NCBI RefSeq assembly: GCF_900156345.1
Contig: NZ_FTPP01000002.1
Location: 558,001-622,000 of the forward strand
DNA from: Pontibacter indicus
Lineage (GTDB): Bacteria; Bacteroidota; Bacteroidia; Cytophagales; Hymenobacteraceae
Direction: 5' to 3'
Length of the DNA stretch: 64,000 bases
The notes beneath the pieces are model-generated. The model worked only from the letters and a program-made list of their open reading frames with translations, was not told the DNA's origin and searched no databases. A program made the position numbers and the translations under genes. The number at the start of each line of letters is the position of its first letter. Position 1 is the stretch's first letter. This document shows, in pieces, positions 15,343 to 24,463 of this stretch.

Positions 15343-16491
15343 ATGAAAAAGATATTTGGAGTTTCATCGCTTGCGCTGTTCCTAAGCTTGGCTGCCTGCA
15401 ACCAGGGCAACGACAAAGAGGCGCAGCTGGCCGAACTGAAACAGCAGCAGACCGAACTGCAGGAGCAGATCGCTAAACTGGAGGCAGAGCTGAAGGAAGA
15501 AGGCAAGGGCGGCCCGGTTGAAAAGAAAACGGTGCCGGTAACCGTGGCGCAGGTGCAGCAGAATACTTTCCGCCACTATGTGGAGGTACAGGGCCGGGTG
15601 GACTTTGACCAGAACGTACTGGTGAGTGCCAAGGTGCCGGGCGTGCTGACAGGCGTGCGGGTGAAGCGCGGCGACAAAGTGACCAAAGGCCAGACCATGG
15701 CCACCATCGATGCACAGGTGCTGGAGCAAAACATCGCCGAGGTACGCACCCGCCTGGAACTGGCCAATGTCGCCTACGAGCGCCAGAAAAACCTTTGGGA
15801 CCAGAAGATCGGCACTGAGATGCAGTTCCTGACGGCCAAGAACAACAAAGAGGCGCTGGAGCGTAACCTGGCCGCCCTGCAGCAGCAGCGTGACCAATTC
15901 AATATCAAAGCACCTGTGAGTGGCGTGGTGGACGATGTGATTCCGAACGCCGGGGAGGCCGTGGCGCCCGGCGTGGGCATCATCCGGGTGGTGAATACCA
16001 ATGGCGGCAAGATCGTGGCGGAGGTGTCGGAAGCCTACCTGACCAAGGTGAGCAAAGGCGACGAGGCGCTGGTGCGCTTCCCGGACCTGAACCAGGAAAT
16101 AACCGCCACTGTGGACGTGGTGAGCAGCTTCATCAACCCGAGCAGCCGCACCTTTACCATCGAGCTGCGGCCTAAGAATGTGGAGGTGGCGCTACGCCCG
16201 AACCTGGTGGCCGTGGTGCGCATTCAGGACTACCGCAAGGAAGACGCCATTATTATACCTGTCAACCTGGTGCAGCGCGACGAGAAAGCGCAGTATGTGT
16301 ACGTGGCCCAGAAACAGGGTGAGCGCTACGTGGCCACCCGACGCGAAGTGGAAACAGGCGTGAACTACCAGGGGCAGGTAGAGGTGCTGAAAGGGCTGAC
16401 AGCGCAGGACTACATCATTACAGCCGGCTACCAGAGTGTGAACGAGGGGCAGCCGGTTGTCTTCAACCAGGAGAGCATCGCGCAGCAGTAA
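15343..16491 (+). CDS. RND efflux periplasmic adaptor (membrane fusion protein)
   Basis: A 382-residue lipoprotein (lipobox LAAC, Cys19) with an early coiled coil (about 25-55, Glu/Gln/Leu-rich), then the HlyD/AcrA order: lipoyl half (VQGRVDFDQNVLVSAKVPGV ... GVRVKRGDKVTKGQ), alpha hairpin (LEQNIAEVRTRLELANVAYE onward), second lipoyl half (IKAPVSGVVDDVIPNAGE) and beta-barrel domain. It links the permease to the TolC-like duct. The extra coiled coil right after the lipid anchor is longer than in AcrA. Confidence 0.92.
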   Translation: MKKIFGVSSLALFLSLAACNQGNDKEAQLAELKQQQTELQEQIAKLEAELKEEGKGGPVEKKTVPVTVAQVQQNTFRHYVEVQGRVDFDQNVLVSAKVPGVLTGVRVKRGDKVTKGQTMATIDAQVLEQNIAEVRTRLELANVAYERQKNLWDQKIGTEMQFLTAKNNKEALERNLAALQQQRDQFNIKAPVSGVVDDVIPNAGEAVAPGVGIIRVVNTNGGKIVAEVSEAYLTKVSKGDEALVRFPDLNQEITATVDVVSSFINPSSRTFTIELRPKNVEVALRPNLVAVVRIQDYRKEDAIIIPVNLVQRDEKAQYVYVAQKQGERYVATRREVETGVNYQGQVEVLKGLTAQDYIITAGYQSVNEGQPVVFNQESIAQQ

Positions 16492-16509
16492 CCTTTTAAG
16501 CCGAAAACT

Positions 16510-19500
16510 ATGAAATATTTCAAGCCGACCAATTGGGCCATTGATAATAGAACGAGTATCTACATCATCACCCTGATCATCGCGGTATGGGGTATATTCT
16601 CATACATCACGCTTCAGAAAGAGAACTTTCCCGACATCGTGATCCCGACGGTGTTTGTTGGCACGGTATACCCGGGCACCTCCCCGGCTGATATCGAAAA
16701 CCTCGTAACACGGCCCATTGAAAAGCAGCTGAAGTCCATTTCAGGGGTGAAGAAGGTGAGCTCCAATTCCATTCAGGACTTCTCCATGATCACGGTGGAG
16801 TTCAACACCGATGTGGATGTGGTGGAGGCCAAGCAACTGGTAAAAGACGCTGTGGACAAGGCCCGCACCGACCTGCCGACCGACCTCGACCAGGACCCGG
16901 ACGTGCAGGAGGTGAACTTCTCTGAATTCCCGATCATGTACATCAACGTGTCGGGCAACTACAGCCTCGACCGTCTGAAAAAGTACGCCGAGGACATCCA
17001 GGACCGCATTGAGGCGCAGCCCGAGATCACGCGCGTGGACATGGTGGGCGCGCTGGACCGGGAGGTGCAGGTGAACGTGGACCTCTACAAGATGCAGGTT
17101 GCGCAGATGACTTTTGCCGACATCAGCCGGGCCATCGCCTCTGAAAACGTGACGGTGTCGGGTGGCAACATTTCGGTGGGCGAGATGAAGCGCTCGGTGC
17201 GAGTGGTAGGCCAGTACACCGACCCGAACAAGATCGGCGACATCGTGGTGAAGTCGCTGTCGGGCGCTAACGTACAGCTCAAGGAGATTGCGGAGGTGAA
17301 AGAGGGTTTTGAGGAGCAGGAGAGCTTTGCCCGCCTGGACAACTCACCCGTTATCACGCTCAACATAATCAAGCGAAGCGGCGAGAACCTGATCGAGGCG
17401 TCCGACAACATTCATGCCTTGGTAGAAGAGATGCAGGCCAGCGTGCTGCCAGGCGACCTCAAGATCACCATCACCGGCGACCAGTCCACCATGACGCGCC
17501 ATACCTTGAACGACCTGATCAACACAATCATCATCGGCTTCGTGCTGGTGACCCTGATCCTGATGTTCTTCATGGGTACCACCAACGCCATTTTTGTGGG
17601 CCTGTCGGTGCCGATCTCCATGTTCATTGCCTTCATGCTGATGCCGGTGCTGGGCTTCTCGCTCAACATGATCGTGTTGTTCTCCTTCCTGCTGGCGCTG
17701 GGCATTGTGGTGGACGATGCCATTGTGGTGATCGAGAACACGCACCGTATTCTGCACCAGTCCAATCTGGGTATAATCAAGTCGGCGAAGCTGGCTGCGG
17801 GCGAGGTGTTTATACCTGTGCTGGCCGGTACGCTCACTACCGTGGCGCCGTTCCTGCCGCTGGCCTTCTGGCCAGGTATAGTAGGGGAGTTCATGTTCTT
17901 CCTGCCCATTACACTCATTGTTACACTGATGGCCTCGCTGTTGGTGGCGTTCATCATGAACCCCGTGTTTGCCGTGTCTTTCATGAAGAGGGAGCACGAA
18001 CAGGAAGCTGACGTGTCGCCGCGCGCCCGTCGTAACTTCTGGCTACTGATAGGGAGCGCCGCATTGGTGGCCATCGTGGGTTATCTGGCTGGCTGGTATG
18101 GTACGGCCAACCTGATCATGCTGGTTGTGGTGCTGGTGCTGCTCAACCGCTTTGTGTTCCGCCGCATGATCCACGGCTTCCAGAACACTACCTTGCCGCG
18201 CTTCATGCGGGGCTACGAGCGCCTTTTGCGCTGGATGCTGGTGGGCAGGCGCCCGGTCTGGATGTTTCTGAGCATGTTCGGGCTACTTATTTTCTCTATT
18301 TTCCTGACAGCGGTTCGGGCTCCCAAAGTTGTATTCTTTCCGGATTCTGATCCCAACTTCGTGTATACCTACATCAGCATGCCGGTGGGCACTGATCAGC
18401 TTGTGACTGACTCGGTTACAAAAGAAGTCGAGCGGCGCATCTACCGCGTGATCGGCGAGGGCAACACCGACGTGGAATCGGTTATTTCCAATGTGGCCAT
18501 CGGCGCCGGCGACCAAAACGACCGCAGCGTGACTGCACAATCTCATTTAGGAAAGGTTACCGTAGCCTTTGTTGAGTATCAATACCGGACCGGCGAGCGC
18601 AGCACGCAGGATTACATGAACGAAATACGGGAGGCGGTGCGCGGTATACCGGGCACCAACATCACGGTGGACAAAGAGCAGAACGGTCCGCCGGTGGGCA
18701 AGCCGATCAGCGTCGAGATTGCCGGCGAGGACTTCGAGGGACTGGTGGCGCTGTCGAAGCAAGTGCAGACCTACATCGAGCAGCAGCAGATCGGAGGTAT
18801 AGAGGAGCTTCGCAGCGACCTGGAGGACAGCAAGCCGGAGATCATCATCAACATCGACCGGGAGCGCGCCAACCGCGAAGGCATCAGCACCGGGCAGATC
18901 GGGATGGAGCTGCGAACGGCCATTTTCGGTGAGGAGGCCTCCAAGTTTAAGCTCGACGAAGAGGAGTACCCGATACAGGTGCGCTACGCTGAGCCATACC
19001 GCAAAAACATCGACGCCTTGCTGGGCATGCGCATCACGTACCGCGACATGAACAGCGGGCAGGTGCGCCAGATACCGCTCTCGTCGCTGGCAACAATAGA
19101 GTACGGTACCTCATACGGAGGTATCAAGCGCAAGGACCTGAAACGCGTGGTTACGCTGGAGTCGAACGTGCTGGACGGGTATAACGCCAATGAGGTGGTG
19201 CAGAACATCGGCAGTGCCCTGCAGAATTTCCAGACCCCTGAGGGCTATGAGATCAGCATGGGTGGGCAGCAGGAAGAGCAGCAGGAGTCAGCCAACTTCC
19301 TGATGATCGCTTTGCTGGCAGCGTTCCTGATCATCTTCCTGGTGCTGGTGACGCAGTTCAACTCCATCTCGAAGCCGTTCATCATTCTGTCCGAGGTGCT
19401 CTTCAGCATCATCGGTGTGCTGCTGGGCTTCTCCATTTTCGGCATGGATGTGTCGGTCGTAATGACAGGTGTGGGCATTGTGGCACTGGCAGGCATTGTG

Positions 19501-19944
19501 GTGAAAAACGGCATCCTGATTGTGGAATTTACGGACCTGCTGATAGAAGAGGGCCGCGACCTGAAAGAAGCGATTGTGGAAGCGGGCAAAACGCGCCTGA
19601 ACCCCGTGCTGCTGACGGCGACGGCCACTATACTAGGCCTGATACCCTTGGCGTTAGGTATAAACCTGAACTTTTATACCCTGTTCACAGAGTTCAAGGC
19701 GAACTTCTTTATGGGAGGCGACAGTGCCGCTTTCTGGGGGCCGCTGGCCTGGACCATCATTTTTGGCCTGGGATTTGCGACCATCATCACGCTCCTGATT
19801 GTGCCGGTCATGTACCTGCTCAATGAGAAGCTAAGAGCTAAAGTAAAAGGAGAGAGAAAGCCCGCAGGCGGCGTAAAAATTATACCTCAGAATGAAACAG
19901 AGGTGCCTGTAAATGGAAAAGTAGTTAGAGAATACACCCAATAA
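16510..19944 (+). CDS. RND-family efflux permease (AcrB type)
   Basis: A 1144-residue proton-driven inner-membrane pump with 12 membrane helices in the usual 1+5+1+5 layout and two large periplasmic loops. Helix 4 carries the proton-relay Asp pair in LALGIVVDDAIVVIENTHRI, and the second half shows GIVALAGIVVKNGILIVEF. The protein is about 100 residues longer than AcrB. A segment GGDSAAFWGPLAWTIIFGL precedes the last helix. Substrate unknown; the set could export drugs, bile-like detergents or lipids. Many Ile codons here are ATA inside GGTATA or ATACC words. Confidence 0.94.
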   Translation: MKYFKPTNWAIDNRTSIYIITLIIAVWGIFSYITLQKENFPDIVIPTVFVGTVYPGTSPADIENLVTRPIEKQLKSISGVKKVSSNSIQDFSMITVEFNTDVDVVEAKQLVKDAVDKARTDLPTDLDQDPDVQEVNFSEFPIMYINVSGNYSLDRLKKYAEDIQDRIEAQPEITRVDMVGALDREVQVNVDLYKMQVAQMTFADISRAIASENVTVSGGNISVGEMKRSVRVVGQYTDPNKIGDIVVKSLSGANVQLKEIAEVKEGFEEQESFARLDNSPVITLNIIKRSGENLIEASDNIHALVEEMQASVLPGDLKITITGDQSTMTRHTLNDLINTIIIGFVLVTLILMFFMGTTNAIFVGLSVPISMFIAFMLMPVLGFSLNMIVLFSFLLALGIVVDDAIVVIENTHRILHQSNLGIIKSAKLAAGEVFIPVLAGTLTTVAPFLPLAFWPGIVGEFMFFLPITLIVTLMASLLVAFIMNPVFAVSFMKREHEQEADVSPRARRNFWLLIGSAALVAIVGYLAGWYGTANLIMLVVVLVLLNRFVFRRMIHGFQNTTLPRFMRGYERLLRWMLVGRRPVWMFLSMFGLLIFSIFLTAVRAPKVVFFPDSDPNFVYTYISMPVGTDQLVTDSVTKEVERRIYRVIGEGNTDVESVISNVAIGAGDQNDRSVTAQSHLGKVTVAFVEYQYRTGERSTQDYMNEIREAVRGIPGTNITVDKEQNGPPVGKPISVEIAGEDFEGLVALSKQVQTYIEQQQIGGIEELRSDLEDSKPEIIINIDRERANREGISTGQIGMELRTAIFGEEASKFKLDEEEYPIQVRYAEPYRKNIDALLGMRITYRDMNSGQVRQIPLSSLATIEYGTSYGGIKRKDLKRVVTLESNVLDGYNANEVVQNIGSALQNFQTPEGYEISMGGQQEEQQESANFLMIALLAAFLIIFLVLVTQFNSISKPFIILSEVLFSIIGVLLGFSIFGMDVSVVMTGVGIVALAGIVVKNGILIVEFTDLLIEEGRDLKEAIVEAGKTRLNPVLLTATATILGLIPLALGINLNFYTLFTEFKANFFMGGDSAAFWGPLAWTIIFGLGFATIITLLIVPVMYLLNEKLRAKVKGERKPAGGVKIIPQNETEVPVNGKVVREYTQ

Positions 19945-19947
19945 TAT

Positions 19948-20205
19948 ATGATTGCAACAACAGACAAGACTATTGAGCGTGAGGTAATCCGTATCATTAG
20001 CAAAACGAAGGAGATTAGACCTGCCCGTTTGCAGGCAAATGCCCGTCTGGAAAAGGATTTCGGCTTTGATGTGGTGGATGTAGTGGATATCATCCTGGAG
20101 CTGGAGAAGAATTTCCAGATCACTATTCCGGACGAAGTCCCGATTAACACAGTAGGCGACTTCGTGGACTTTGTGGCGTCGCACGCGATGCAGAAAGCCA
20201 GCTAA
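19948..20205 (+). CDS. Acyl-carrier-like protein lacking the phosphopantetheine serine
   Basis: An 85-residue protein with the four-helix ACP pattern: REVIRIISKT, RLEKDFGFDVVDVVDIILEL and FQITIPDEVPINTVGDFVDF align well with ACP. However, the invariant Asp-Ser-Leu at the start of helix 2 reads Asp41-Val42-Val43, so no 4'-phosphopantetheine can be attached at the usual site. It starts 3 bases after the permease stop and is followed by a terminator, so it is the last gene of the efflux operon. It may be a structural or regulatory partner rather than an acyl carrier. Confidence 0.82.
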   Translation: MIATTDKTIEREVIRIISKTKEIRPARLQANARLEKDFGFDVVDVVDIILELEKNFQITIPDEVPINTVGDFVDFVASHAMQKAS

Positions 20206-20230
20206 TTAAAGGTATAACGTTATAAACAGA

Positions 20231-20266
20231 AGCGGCCGGGGTGCAAACCCCGGCCGCTTTTTATTT
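20231..20266 (+). terminator. Terminator of the efflux operon
   Basis: AGCGGCCGGGGT and ACCCCGGCCGCT form a perfect GC-rich stem around GCAA, followed by TTTTATTT. Confidence 0.92.
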
Positions 20267-20371
20267 GGCCAGACAACAGCGCGAGAGGCAAGCTCCTGCG
20301 CAAGTGTTGTTTTGTGTATGTTTTCTAAAGCTTGAAGTAGTAAAGTAAGCGTTCTGTCAATAGGCTTCAGT

Positions 20372-21112
20372 TTAGTAAATGGAAATGCGGTAGGCTTTTA
20401 GTTTCTGGTCCAGTGCCTTGGAGTTCGGGCAAACCTTGTCGAGCAGGTTCCAGAAGCCCGGGCCGTGGTTCTTCTCAATGGTGTGCGCCAGCTCGTGCAG
20501 GATCACGTAATCGCAGAGTGAGTCGGGCAGGCGCATCAGGTGCAGGTTCAGGTTGATGTTGTTGGTGTGCGAGCAGCTCCCCCAGCGCGACTTGGCGTTT
20601 TTGATGAACACGTTCTGGTAGTCGAAGCCGAACTTGTCGGCAAAGAGCTTCACGCGCTCCGGCAGGTACGCCTTGGCCTCCTTGCGGTAGGCCTCCTCAA
20701 TCGACTTGCGGATGAACTTCTGCACATCGTTGTCGCGCACGTCTTTATAGGCCGGGTAGAACACGTTGATGTAGCCGTTCTCGATCACACAGCGCATGGT
20801 ATACTGGGCGTGCGTGAGCAGGCGCAGGGTATGGCTGCGGGTCCGGAAGTCGGTATTGCCATCGTACATGGTCACGCGCGCCTCCTGCTGCTTCATGCGG
20901 GCCTGGTGCTCCTTTATCCAATCGCTCTTGGTATAAATAAGCTGTTCGGCTTTCTCGAAGCTGATGTGAGGCGGCACTGCCACACGTATGCCTTTGATGG
21001 GGCGCACGCTAATGCTAAGGCGCTTGGCCTTGTCGCTTCGTTCGATCAGAACCTTCCCGATTCCGTCGATGTGAAGATTAACGGATGTTAGTCGTAGAAA
21101 TGAAGAAGACAC
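20372..21112 (-). CDS. YgjP-type (DUF45) M48-like metallopeptidase
   Basis: A 246-residue probable zinc peptidase. The active site is HELAH at 206-210 with a third His at 216 in NHGPGFW, and the family hallmark KNAKSRWGSCS lies at 171-181. There is no signal peptide, so it is cytosolic. YgjP-family proteins are often encoded beside restriction or stress genes, but here the gene stands alone. It has its own promoter (21148-21180). Substrate unknown. The spacer at 20267-20371 shows nothing recognisable. Confidence 0.85.
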   Translation of the reverse strand: MSSSFLRLTSVNLHIDGIGKVLIERSDKAKRLSISVRPIKGIRVAVPPHISFEKAEQLIYTKSDWIKEHQARMKQQEARVTMYDGNTDFRTRSHTLRLLTHAQYTMRCVIENGYINVFYPAYKDVRDNDVQKFIRKSIEEAYRKEAKAYLPERVKLFADKFGFDYQNVFIKNAKSRWGSCSHTNNINLNLHLMRLPDSLCDYVILHELAHTIEKNHGPGFWNLLDKVCPNSKALDQKLKAYRISIY

Positions 21113-21147
21113 CTTGGCTAAAAGTTAAAAATACACAATCATCAGTC

Positions 21148-21180
21148 CAAATATAGAGAATAAATTCATTAAGAAACCAA
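21148..21180 (-). promoter_or_regulatory. Promoter of the YgjP-like gene
   Basis: On the minus strand TTG (21180-21178), 22-base spacer, TATATTTG (21155-21148), 35 bases before the ATG at 21112. Confidence 0.5.
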
Positions 21181-21319
21181 TAGCTGAGCGGCTTTTTTCT
21201 AAATTTTTTCAGATTTCAGTATTTGAATAGTACTATATTGTGCAGCTGTTATGTATTTTTTTAAGCTGTGTTATGGGCCTTTCTGATCGGTTTCGAAGCA
21301 CTTATAGACCAGTGTAAAG

Positions 21320-21354
21320 GCCAAAAAAATAGCCGCCCTGCAAGTCGGCTATTT
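21320..21354 (-). terminator. Terminator after the YkvA-like gene
   Basis: AAATAGCCG and CGGCTATTT pair around a 10-base loop, and on the minus strand the stem is followed by a T run (the A run at 21323-21329 on plus). Confidence 0.75.
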
Positions 21355-21379
21355 CTAATTTTTCTTTTGTAGAGCAGGC

Positions 21380-22069
21380 TTAGCGAATGTTGCCGCCGTC
21401 CGGAACATCGTCGTGCGGGTCTTTTGGAACACGGCTGCTGTCGGTGGTGGAGGCGCGCACGATGGGCTCGTGGTGACCTTTGTCTTCGGTGTCATGGCCC
21501 TGCGAAGCGTGTGCCGCGCTTTCGTGCTGCACTTCTGTGGTACCGGCAGGCTGATCGCTGTACTTGGGTGTGCCAAAAGAGCTGTCGGCGTGGTGCGGCT
21601 CCATGATGTGCACGGTCTGCTGACGCGCCTGGCGCTCGGCGTCCCACTCCTTAAAGCGGTCCAGCTCGGCCTTGATGCTGGCCATAAACCAGGCTAGCAG
21701 GGCAGCGTCGTCCAGCAGACCGACCACCGGTATAAAGTCCGGAATCAAATCAAGCGGCATCAGGAAGTACAGGATAACGGCCACGCCGCCTACCAGGGTG
21801 GTGTTCGGTATACCTTTGTACTCTCCGTTCACCGCAGCCCTGATCATCTGCGACAGCACCTGGAAACTTTCCCACACTTCGGAGGCGATGGTGCCGAGGC
21901 TTTTCTTGGCAGTGGCTTTCTTAAAGGCATCATTCAGAAGCTTGATCACCTGCGAAGGGTGCTCCAGGTATTTCTCAGCCTTTTTGAGGATGTTCTTGAA
22001 GAGCGGGCTTTGGGAGATGTTTTTTCCGTCCGGGCGCTCTTGTTGGTTTTGCGTATGCTGATCTGTCAT
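21380..22069 (-). CDS. YkvA/DUF1232 family membrane protein
   Basis: A 229-residue protein. The DUF1232 core is VGGVAVILYFLMPLDLIPDF followed by IPVVGLLDDAALLAWF (about residues 92-128), a short two-helix membrane unit. Before it lies a charged helical region (residues 20-75), after it a hydrophilic tail (130-229) rich in His, Asp and Ser that is probably disordered. Function of the family is unknown. The start is ATG 22069; the extra 22 codons in the open frame upstream have a tRNA-spacer-like composition. Confidence 0.75.
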   Translation of the reverse strand: MTDQHTQNQQERPDGKNISQSPLFKNILKKAEKYLEHPSQVIKLLNDAFKKATAKKSLGTIASEVWESFQVLSQMIRAAVNGEYKGIPNTTLVGGVAVILYFLMPLDLIPDFIPVVGLLDDAALLAWFMASIKAELDRFKEWDAERQARQQTVHIMEPHHADSSFGTPKYSDQPAGTTEVQHESAAHASQGHDTEDKGHHEPIVRASTTDSSRVPKDPHDDVPDGGNIR

Positions 22070-22248
22070 AAAATGTCTGTGATTTTGTAAGGCCCCTTGT
22101 ACAGGGGGTGTGCGAATCGGGCGCAAGTTGCTCAACTCCCGACAAGCTTCCTATACCTTGCTGCAAGTAATTTTGTTCTACCCTATAAACGAAAAACGGG
22201 CGCCTTATGCTGCAGCCCGTTTTTAAAATCTGTCACGAAGGTATGGGG

Positions 22249-22869
22249 TTAGTCCACACGGCCCGCCGCGTAGTAATAGTTGCGGTAGTAGGGCTCCTTC
22301 AGGGAGCTTACCATCACGCCGCCACTGGTGGCAGAGTGCACGAACTTGTTGTCTTTGAGGTAGATGCCCACATGGAAGATCGGCTGTCTGGGGCCACGAC
22401 GGAAGAATACCAGGTCGCCGGTGCGCACGCTGTCTTTACGGATGCGGGTCACGTCGTCGAACATGGAGCGGGAGCTGCGGCTCAGGTCGATGCCATACAC
22501 GTCGCTGTAAATGCGGGTCACGAAGCCGGAGCAGTCGGTCCCTCTTTTGGAGCTGCTGCCGTAGCTGTAGGGCGTGCCCAGCCACTTGGTAACGGTTTCG
22601 AGCAAGGTCTTGTCTTCGTTATAGTCGAGCTGGAGGCCAAGCTTGCGGGAATAGCGCTTGTAGAAGGCCGAGTCTACCGGTTCGCTCAGGTCCAGCGGCA
22701 CTGTGAGGGCCAAGGCCCGGGCAATGTCCTCGCCGGTTTGCACCGGGTATAGCGTCAGGTTGGCGGCTTCTGTTTCGGCTGGCGTCGCCTCCGGCTTTTT
22801 TACATCGTAGAAGAAGGAAAGAGCGATGGAGATGAGTGCCAGTACGCTCAGTATGATTGTTTTTGTCAT
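22249..22869 (-). CDS. NlpC/P60 family cell-wall endopeptidase
   Basis: A 206-residue exported cysteine peptidase. Residues 1-20 are a hydrophobic signal or anchor helix. The NlpC/P60 domain (about 88-205) has catalytic Cys113 in GTDCSGF, His166 in FHVGIYL and a third polar site at His178, with GTPYSYGSSSKRG leading in. The family cleaves D-Glu-diaminopimelate or related bonds of peptidoglycan. The start at 22869 (MTKTIILSVLAL) fits a membrane signal; the longer frame from 22914 adds 15 unlikely residues. Confidence 0.9.
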   Translation of the reverse strand: MTKTIILSVLALISIALSFFYDVKKPEATPAETEAANLTLYPVQTGEDIARALALTVPLDLSEPVDSAFYKRYSRKLGLQLDYNEDKTLLETVTKWLGTPYSYGSSSKRGTDCSGFVTRIYSDVYGIDLSRSSRSMFDDVTRIRKDSVRTGDLVFFRRGPRQPIFHVGIYLKDNKFVHSATSGGVMVSSLKEPYYRNYYYAAGRVD

Positions 22870-23002
22870 AGGGTTTAGCATGTTTAACACTGCCGGAGCA
22901 GCAAACTTTGTCACCTTATGGTTGCAGCGCGGTATAGGTTTTAAATTGCATTTTATACCTTACAACCTGCCCGATAGCTAAAATAACTTCCGAACGAAGT
23001 GA

Positions 23003-23033
23003 CAAAAATAACTACAATTTTCTAAACTGACAA
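23003..23033 (-). promoter_or_regulatory. Putative promoter of the NlpC/P60 gene
   Basis: Minus-strand TTG (23033-23031), 20-base spacer, TATTTTTG (23010-23003). It would give a leader of about 130 bases before the ATG at 22869. Confidence 0.35.
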
Positions 23034-23151
23034 TATAGCAATTGGCTGATGCTCACGGGGAACAGGTATAGGATTTACCCTTTAAAACGGAGCTTTCACC
23101 CGGCAGGGCGCTTTGAGGCGCCATTCTGGAAGCACAGCCTATAGGTATAAC

Positions 23152-23571
23152 ATGACGAAAATGAAGTACAAAATTGTTGAAAACTCGCCCTTCGCACGCA
23201 TCGCCCGCCTGGTGCTCAAGAGCAGTAATGTGGCCATGGTATTGGGCAAAACGATACACCTGAGCGGTGTGAGGCGGGAGTCTTTTCTTAAAGACAGTGC
23301 CTGGGTAGCGCACGAGCTTTGCCACATCCGACAGTTTCAGGAGCACGGCTACCTGCGCTTTCTGTGGTTATACCTGCGCGAGTCGATGCGGGTGGGTTAC
23401 TGGAACAACAAATACGAAGTGGAGGCCCGCTTAGCAGGTACAAAAGGGCGGCAGGAGTTTCTGGCAGAACTCAGGAAAGAAACGGATGCGCAGCTACCTG
23501 CCCAACCACACAGCAACATCCATCCAACAGGCTTGCCTATACCTGTTGATGTAAAGAAAAAGACTATCTGA
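23152..23571 (+). CDS. Small putative metallopeptidase-like protein (HExxH)
   Basis: A 139-residue protein with HELCH at 54-58 followed by IRQFQEHG and, about 30 residues on, NKYEVEAR, which could give the third (Glu) zinc ligand as in gluzincins. The domain resembles the DUF4157-type minimal peptidases of Bacteroidota. No signal peptide. The last 30 residues look disordered. Either ATG 23152 or ATG 23161 can be the start. Function unknown; the motif is clear but activity is inferred. Confidence 0.65.
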   Translation: MTKMKYKIVENSPFARIARLVLKSSNVAMVLGKTIHLSGVRRESFLKDSAWVAHELCHIRQFQEHGYLRFLWLYLRESMRVGYWNNKYEVEARLAGTKGRQEFLAELRKETDAQLPAQPHSNIHPTGLPIPVDVKKKTI

Positions 23572-23616
23572 TTTTTAGCGCAGTACGTGCCTGCCAGCAA
23601 GGAAGGCCTCTGCAAA

Positions 23617-23759
23617 GCGGATTGCAAATCCGCGATTACTGTGCTTTCGGATTGCAAATCCGAAAGAGCATCAGCGACTGTTTGACAAAGGACTACATGA
23701 CAAAAGACAAAGGACAAAAAACACGCGGGTCTTTTGTCCTTTGTCATATTATCCTTTGT
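23617..23759. repeat. Cluster of palindromic intergenic repeats
   Basis: Two palindromes share the core CGGATTGCAAATCCG: one at 23617-23633 with GC ends and one at 23645-23665 with TTT/AAA ends. A third hairpin follows: GACAAAGGACAAAA (23706-23719) against TTTTGTCCTTTGTC (23732-23745). These are REP-like elements of the type scattered through Cytophagales spacers. Confidence 0.7.
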
Positions 23760-23818
23760 CGAGTACTCCCTGAAGGAGTCGTGCTACTTGATACGTGTGT
23801 CGTGATACGCAGAATAAA

Positions 23819-24454
23819 CTACGCTTCCCGCCACTTAATGGTGCAGCCGATTGCTTTGGTGTTTGGCTGGCTCACAGCTTTGCCGGCTACCAGTTCGTCG
23901 AGGGCGGCCTCGGCATATTTTTTCTGCACTTTCTCCGGCTCGCGCGAGTTGTCGTCGATCGTGCCGATGTAGGCTACTTTGAACTTGCCGTCTTTTTGCT
24001 TCTGCACCACATACAAGTGCGGCGTGCGGGTAGCTCCGTAGGCTTTGGTGATTTCCTGCGTTTCGTCATACACGTACGGGAACGGGAAGTTCTTTTCTTT
24101 GGCGCGCACCTGCATGTGCTTGTAAGAGTCCTTCGGCGATACTTTCACGTCGTTCGGATTGATGGCGATGATGGGGTAACCCTTCGGCGCATACTTGTTG
24201 TGCAGCTCGATCAGGCGGTCTTCATAGGCCACCGAATAGGGGCAGGTGTTGCAGGTGAAGGTCACGATAAAGCCCTTGGCATCTTTGTAATCAGCCATCG
24301 ACACCATTTTGCCGTCCACGTTTTTGAGCTTAAAGTCGCGGGCCGTGTCGCCCACCTGGTAGCCTGAGTTTTCGGTGGCAGGTATAGCGGCCATCAGTAC
24401 GCCCACCAATAGCAGGCAGGCCATGTACAAAAAGGGTATGCGGTTATTCTTCAT
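23819..24454 (-). CDS. Exported redoxin/thioredoxin-like protein
   Basis: A 211-residue protein with an N-terminal signal or anchor helix and an AhpC/Redoxin-type thioredoxin fold: GDTARDFKLKNVDGKMVSMA, then FTCNTCPYS, where CNTC is a CxxC redox pair, and TRTPHLYVV (cis-Pro loop). The family is close to peroxiredoxin-like proteins with unassigned reductase or peroxidase activity in the periplasm. It lies 10 bases downstream of the TlpA-like gene and probably shares its transcript. Confidence 0.82.
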   Translation of the reverse strand: MKNNRIPFLYMACLLLVGVLMAAIPATENSGYQVGDTARDFKLKNVDGKMVSMADYKDAKGFIVTFTCNTCPYSVAYEDRLIELHNKYAPKGYPIIAINPNDVKVSPKDSYKHMQVRAKEKNFPFPYVYDETQEITKAYGATRTPHLYVVQKQKDGKFKVAYIGTIDDNSREPEKVQKKYAEAALDELVAGKAVSQPNTKAIGCTIKWREA

Positions 24455-24463
24455 AGTAGTTCG

